7,836 bases of DNA from an uncultured Clostridium sp. (GTDB lineage: Bacteria > Bacillota > Clostridia > TANB77 > CAG-508), in NCBI GenBank assembly GCA_905203195.1, contig CAJKVD010000028.1, positions 1 through 7,836 of the forward strand. The letters are read 5' to 3'. A model generated the notes under the pieces. It was not told the DNA's origin. It searched no databases and saw only the letters and a list, made by a program, of their open reading frames with translations. Of the stretch, positions 5,933-7,836 are shown in pieces. The translations under genes and the position numbers were made by a program. The number at the start of each line of letters is the position of its first letter. Positions within the stretch are counted from its first letter, which is position 1.

Positions 5933-5949
5933 TGAGAAGAATGTTCTCA
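5933..5949 (+). promoter_or_regulatory. Hairpin directly upstream of the rpoA ribosome binding site
   Basis: TGAGAA (5933-5938) and TTCTCA (5944-5949) pair fully around GAATG. The AGGAGGT of rpoA begins 4 nt later (5954), 5 nt from the ATG when measured from GGAGG. A stem this close could influence ribosome access or mark an RNA-processing site. Confidence 0.5.
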
Positions 5950-5964
5950 TATTAGGAGGTAAAA

Positions 5965-6912
5965 ATGATAGAATTTGAAAAGCCAAATATTGAATGTCTA
6001 GAGGTTGATGATGCAAATAACTATGCAAAATTTGTATGTGAACCATTAGAAAGAGGATATGGAGTAACAATAGGAAATTCTTTAAGAAGAATATTACTTT
6101 CATCACTTCCAGGATGTGCAATAACAAGCGTAAAAATTGATGGAGTATTACATGAATTTTCTACAATAGCAAATGTTGTAGAAGATGTACCAGAGATCAT
6201 CGTAAACTTAAAAAATGTAAGACTAAAAACAGATGATATCGACGAAAAAATCTTAAGGATAGACTTTAAAGGTGAAGGAGAAGTTACTGCTGGCGATATA
6301 ATAACAGATGGAACAGTAGAGGTACTAAATCCAGAATTACATATAGCAACTGTATCTGAAGGTGGACATTTAAAAATGGAAATGACAGCAGATAAAGGAA
6401 GAGGATACAACTCAGCAGAAAAAAACAAAAAACCAGATCAAGATATATCTGTATTACCAATAGATTCAATATATACACCAGTAAAAAAAGTAAACTATCA
6501 AGTAGAAAATACTAGAGTGGGACAAATGGTAGACTATGATAAATTAGTAATTGGAGTATGGACAGATGGAAGCTTAAAAGCTCACGAAGCATTAAGCTTA
6601 GCAGCAAAAGTAATGACAGGACATTTAGAATTATTTATTGACTTATCAGAAAAAACAAAAAATACACAAGTAATGATAGAAAAAGAAGAAGCAAAAAAAG
6701 AAAAAGTATTAGAAATGTCTATAGAAGAACTAGAATTATCAGTAAGATCATTTAACTGTTTAAAGAGAGCTGGAATTGCAACTGTTGAAGATTTAACAAA
6801 TAAAACAGAGGCAGATATGATGAAGGTAAGAAATTTAGGTAAGAAATCTTTTGATGAAGTAACAGCAAAACTACATTCATTAGGTTTAGACTTTGCACAT
6901 GATGAAGATTAA
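5965..6912 (+). CDS. rpoA: DNA-directed RNA polymerase alpha subunit
   Basis: Dimerising scaffold of RNA polymerase that recruits beta and beta' and contacts UP elements and activators. At 315 residues it is the normal bacterial length. The N-terminal domain (about 1-230) carries the dimer and assembly signature [20 protein letters not shown] (28-47) and the block [17 protein letters not shown] near its end. A short Lys/Glu linker leads to the C-terminal domain, with [14 protein letters not shown] (258-271) and [10 protein letters not shown] (290-299). Arg261 and Asn264 match the DNA-contacting residues of the family by motif. AGGAGGT (5954-5960) gives a strong start. The 113-nt leader holds two hairpins. 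rplQ follows after 42 nt, the usual order. Confidence 0.98.
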   Translation: MIEFEKPNIECLEVDDANNYAKFVCEPLERGYGVTIGNSLRRILLSSLPGCAITSVKIDGVLHEFSTIANVVEDVPEIIVNLKNVRLKTDDIDEKILRIDFKGEGEVTAGDIITDGTVEVLNPELHIATVSEGGHLKMEMTADKGRGYNSAEKNKKPDQDISVLPIDSIYTPVKKVNYQVENTRVGQMVDYDKLVIGVWTDGSLKAHEALSLAAKVMTGHLELFIDLSEKTKNTQVMIEKEEAKKEKVLEMSIEELELSVRSFNCLKRAGIATVEDLTNKTEADMMKVRNLGKKSFDEVTAKLHSLGLDFAHDED

Positions 6913-6938
6913 TAAGAAAAAATATAACTGTAAAAAAC

Positions 6939-6948
6939 AAGGAGGGTG
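6939..6948 (+). promoter_or_regulatory. Ribosome binding site that selects a TTG start for rplQ
   Basis: AAGGAGGGTG includes GGAGG at 6941-6945, 9 nt before TTG at 6955. The in-frame GTG at 6946 overlaps the ribosome binding site itself and therefore cannot be its start. Confidence 0.75.
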
Positions 6949-6954
6949 AACAAA

Positions 6955-7482
6955 TTGGCTACAAATAGAAAGCTAGGAAGAACAACAGATATTAGAATGT
7001 CAATGCTTAAAAATTTAACAACAGATTTACTAGTATATGGAAAAGTAGAAACAACATTACCAAGAGCAAAAGAAGTTAAATCAATAGCAGATAGTTTAAT
7101 ATCTTTAGCAATAAAAGAAAAAGACAACTTTGAAGAAGTAGAAGTAATAATCAAAAAAGCAAAATTAGATTCAAAAGGAAACAAAGTAACAGAATTAGTA
7201 AAAAGCAAAAATGGAAACGAATATTTAAAAGTTGTTAAAGAAGAAGTTAAAGAAAAAAGACAAAAAGATATGCCAACAAGATTAAATGCAAGAAGAAAAA
7301 TGATGAGAAAATTAAACAAAGTAAAAGATAGTGATGGAAACAACATCGATGTACCAGCAAAATTACTTAACGAAATTGCACCAAAATATGCTGAAAGCAA
7401 TGTAGGTGGATATACAAGAATAGTAAAAGCTGGACCAAGAAGAGGGGACGGAGCAGAAGTTGCTATATTACAACTAATTTAA
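6955..7482 (+). CDS. rplQ: Large-subunit ribosomal protein L17 (bL17) with internal insertion, TTG start
   Basis: L17 binds 23S rRNA near the polypeptide exit tunnel. The conserved N-terminal part runs from [20 protein letters not shown] to [10 protein letters not shown] (about 1-57), and the C-terminal part [20 protein letters not shown] plus [16 protein letters not shown] (139-175) is typical. Between them, residues about 57-106 form a Lys/Glu-rich insertion of roughly 50 residues that the B. subtilis type (about 120 residues) lacks; conserved sequence resumes at about [13 protein letters not shown] recall comparable longer L17 forms in clostridial families, so this looks like a lineage trait and not a fusion artefact. 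The TTG start gives the expected N-terminus. It is the last gene of the operon, followed by a terminator. Confidence 0.95.
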   Translation: MATNRKLGRTTDIRMSMLKNLTTDLLVYGKVETTLPRAKEVKSIADSLISLAIKEKDNFEEVEVIIKKAKLDSKGNKVTELVKSKNGNEYLKVVKEEVKEKRQKDMPTRLNARRKMMRKLNKVKDSDGNNIDVPAKLLNEIAPKYAESNVGGYTRIVKAGPRRGDGAEVAILQLI

Positions 7483-7495
7483 TTTCATATAAAAA

Positions 7496-7535
7496 TGAAG
7501 CGGGGAATTATAAATTTCTGGCTTTATTTTTTTTT
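7496..7535 (+). terminator. Intrinsic terminator of the alpha operon
   Basis: TGAAGCGGGGAATT (7496-7509) pairs with AATTTCTGGCTTTA (7513-7526) around a 3-nt ATA loop, with one G-G mismatch and three G-U pairs. Nine T residues follow at 7527-7535. It lies 13 nt after the rplQ stop and is the only convincing Rho-independent terminator in the window. Confidence 0.88.
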
Positions 7536-7542
7536 ATAATTA

Positions 7543-7551
7543 TGATATAAT
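7543..7551 (+). promoter_or_regulatory. Extended -10 promoter for the RecD2-like gene
   Basis: TGATATAAT gives TG at 7543-7544, one base, then a perfect TATAAT at 7546-7551. No good -35 is present at 16-18 nt (that stretch is the end of the terminator), which fits an extended -10 promoter. The predicted start is near 7558, about 33 nt before the TTG start codon. Another TATAAT at 7535-7540 is less well supported. Confidence 0.7.
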
Positions 7552-7590
7552 AACAAAAATTATAGTAAAAAAAGCAAAGGAGTAAACATA

Positions 7591-7836
7591 TTGGAATTAA
7601 AAGGACAAGTAGAAAGTATAATATATCAAAACGAAATAAACAGTTATACAATAGCAGAATTAGAAACAGAAGATGAAGAAATAACAATAGTAGGCTATTT
7701 ACCATTTATAGTAGAAGGAGATACCTTAAAAGTAATAGGAAACTATGTAGAGCACAAGGATTATGGAACACAATTTAAAGTAACAACATTTGAAAAAATA
7801 ATGCCAGAAAATTTAGCATCATTAGAAAAATACTTG
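7591..7836 (+). CDS. recD2: RecD2-like ATP-dependent DNA helicase, N-terminal part (cut by window end)
   Basis: RecD2 proteins are 5'-3' superfamily 1B helicases of about 700-750 residues that act in DNA repair without RecB and RecC. Only the first 82 residues are visible, before any helicase motif. The match rests on the N-terminal domain: LKGQVESIIYQNEINSYTIA (2-21), the acidic ETEDEEITIVGYLPFIVEGD stretch, then GNYVEHKDYGTQFKV and a PENLASLEKYL ending, which is the pattern of this family's OB-like N-terminus. The TTG start at 7591 is supported by AAAGGAG (7576-7582), 8 nt upstream. It has its own promoter after the rplQ terminator, so it is a separate unit. Loss of the gene's 3' part leaves some doubt. 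Confidence 0.8.
   Translation, partial: MELKGQVESIIYQNEINSYTIAELETEDEEITIVGYLPFIVEGDTLKVIGNYVEHKDYGTQFKVTTFEKIMPENLASLEKYL

Noticed and set aside
6946..6954. GTG start for rplQ
   Set aside because: The GTG lies within the GGAGGGTG ribosome binding site, so the TTG at 6955 is the usable start.
1..7836. CRISPR array, tRNA, rRNA, insertion sequence, toxin-antitoxin or defence genes
   Set aside because: Looked for on both strands; no spaced repeats, tRNA-like conserved loops, transposase motifs or terminal inverted repeats were seen.

Overview
The window is very A+T-rich. Its coding strand is purine-heavy and dominated by A-ending codons (ATA, AGA, GGA, TTA), and all genes lie on the + strand. 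Gene order, the presence of rpsD inside the alpha operon (Bacilli carry it elsewhere), cysteine-containing zinc versions of S4, L36 and adenylate kinase, and a long internal insertion in L17 together point to a low-GC Firmicute of class Clostridia, probably an uncultured or host-associated lineage. The lineage is an inference from these features, not a database result.

Region 1 (about 3-2007) looks like the end of a surface-polysaccharide cluster: the 3' part of an unrecognised gene, then two GT-A fold (family 2-like) glycosyltransferases.

Region 2 (2012-7535) is the distal spc operon plus the alpha operon: adk, map, infA, rpmJ, rpsM, rpsK, rpsD, rpoA, rplQ. It encodes nucleotide kinase, N-terminal methionine removal, initiation factor 1, ribosomal proteins L36, S13, S11, S4 and L17, and the RNA polymerase alpha subunit, so it couples ribosome and RNA polymerase supply. 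secY, the usual neighbour of adk, is not directly upstream; glycosyltransferases are there instead. The operon has its own sigma-A-type promoter right after the last glycosyltransferase (TTGATA-N17-TAAAAT). A second, better one is embedded in the last codons of map (TTGACA-N17-TAAAAT), followed by a perfect 10-bp hairpin near the predicted 5' end of the infA transcript. A good intrinsic terminator after rplQ closes the unit.

Three intergenic gaps inside the operon are unusually long and fold well by eye: rpmJ-rpsM (183 nt, with a locally G+C-rich core and a possible pseudoknot), rpsM-rpsK (243 nt, nested hairpins) and rpsD-rpoA (113 nt, two hairpins just before the ribosome binding site). These are candidates for ribosomal-protein leader RNAs or RNA-processing sites. 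The first sits where the S4-binding pseudoknot leader is found in E. coli.

Region 3 (7536-7836) begins a new transcription unit: an extended -10 promoter, then the 5' end of a RecD2-like helicase gene starting with TTG and cut by the window edge. I see no CRISPR array, tRNA, rRNA, insertion sequence or other mobile element. Most of the window is conserved housekeeping; the noteworthy parts are the broken gene order and the structured leaders.
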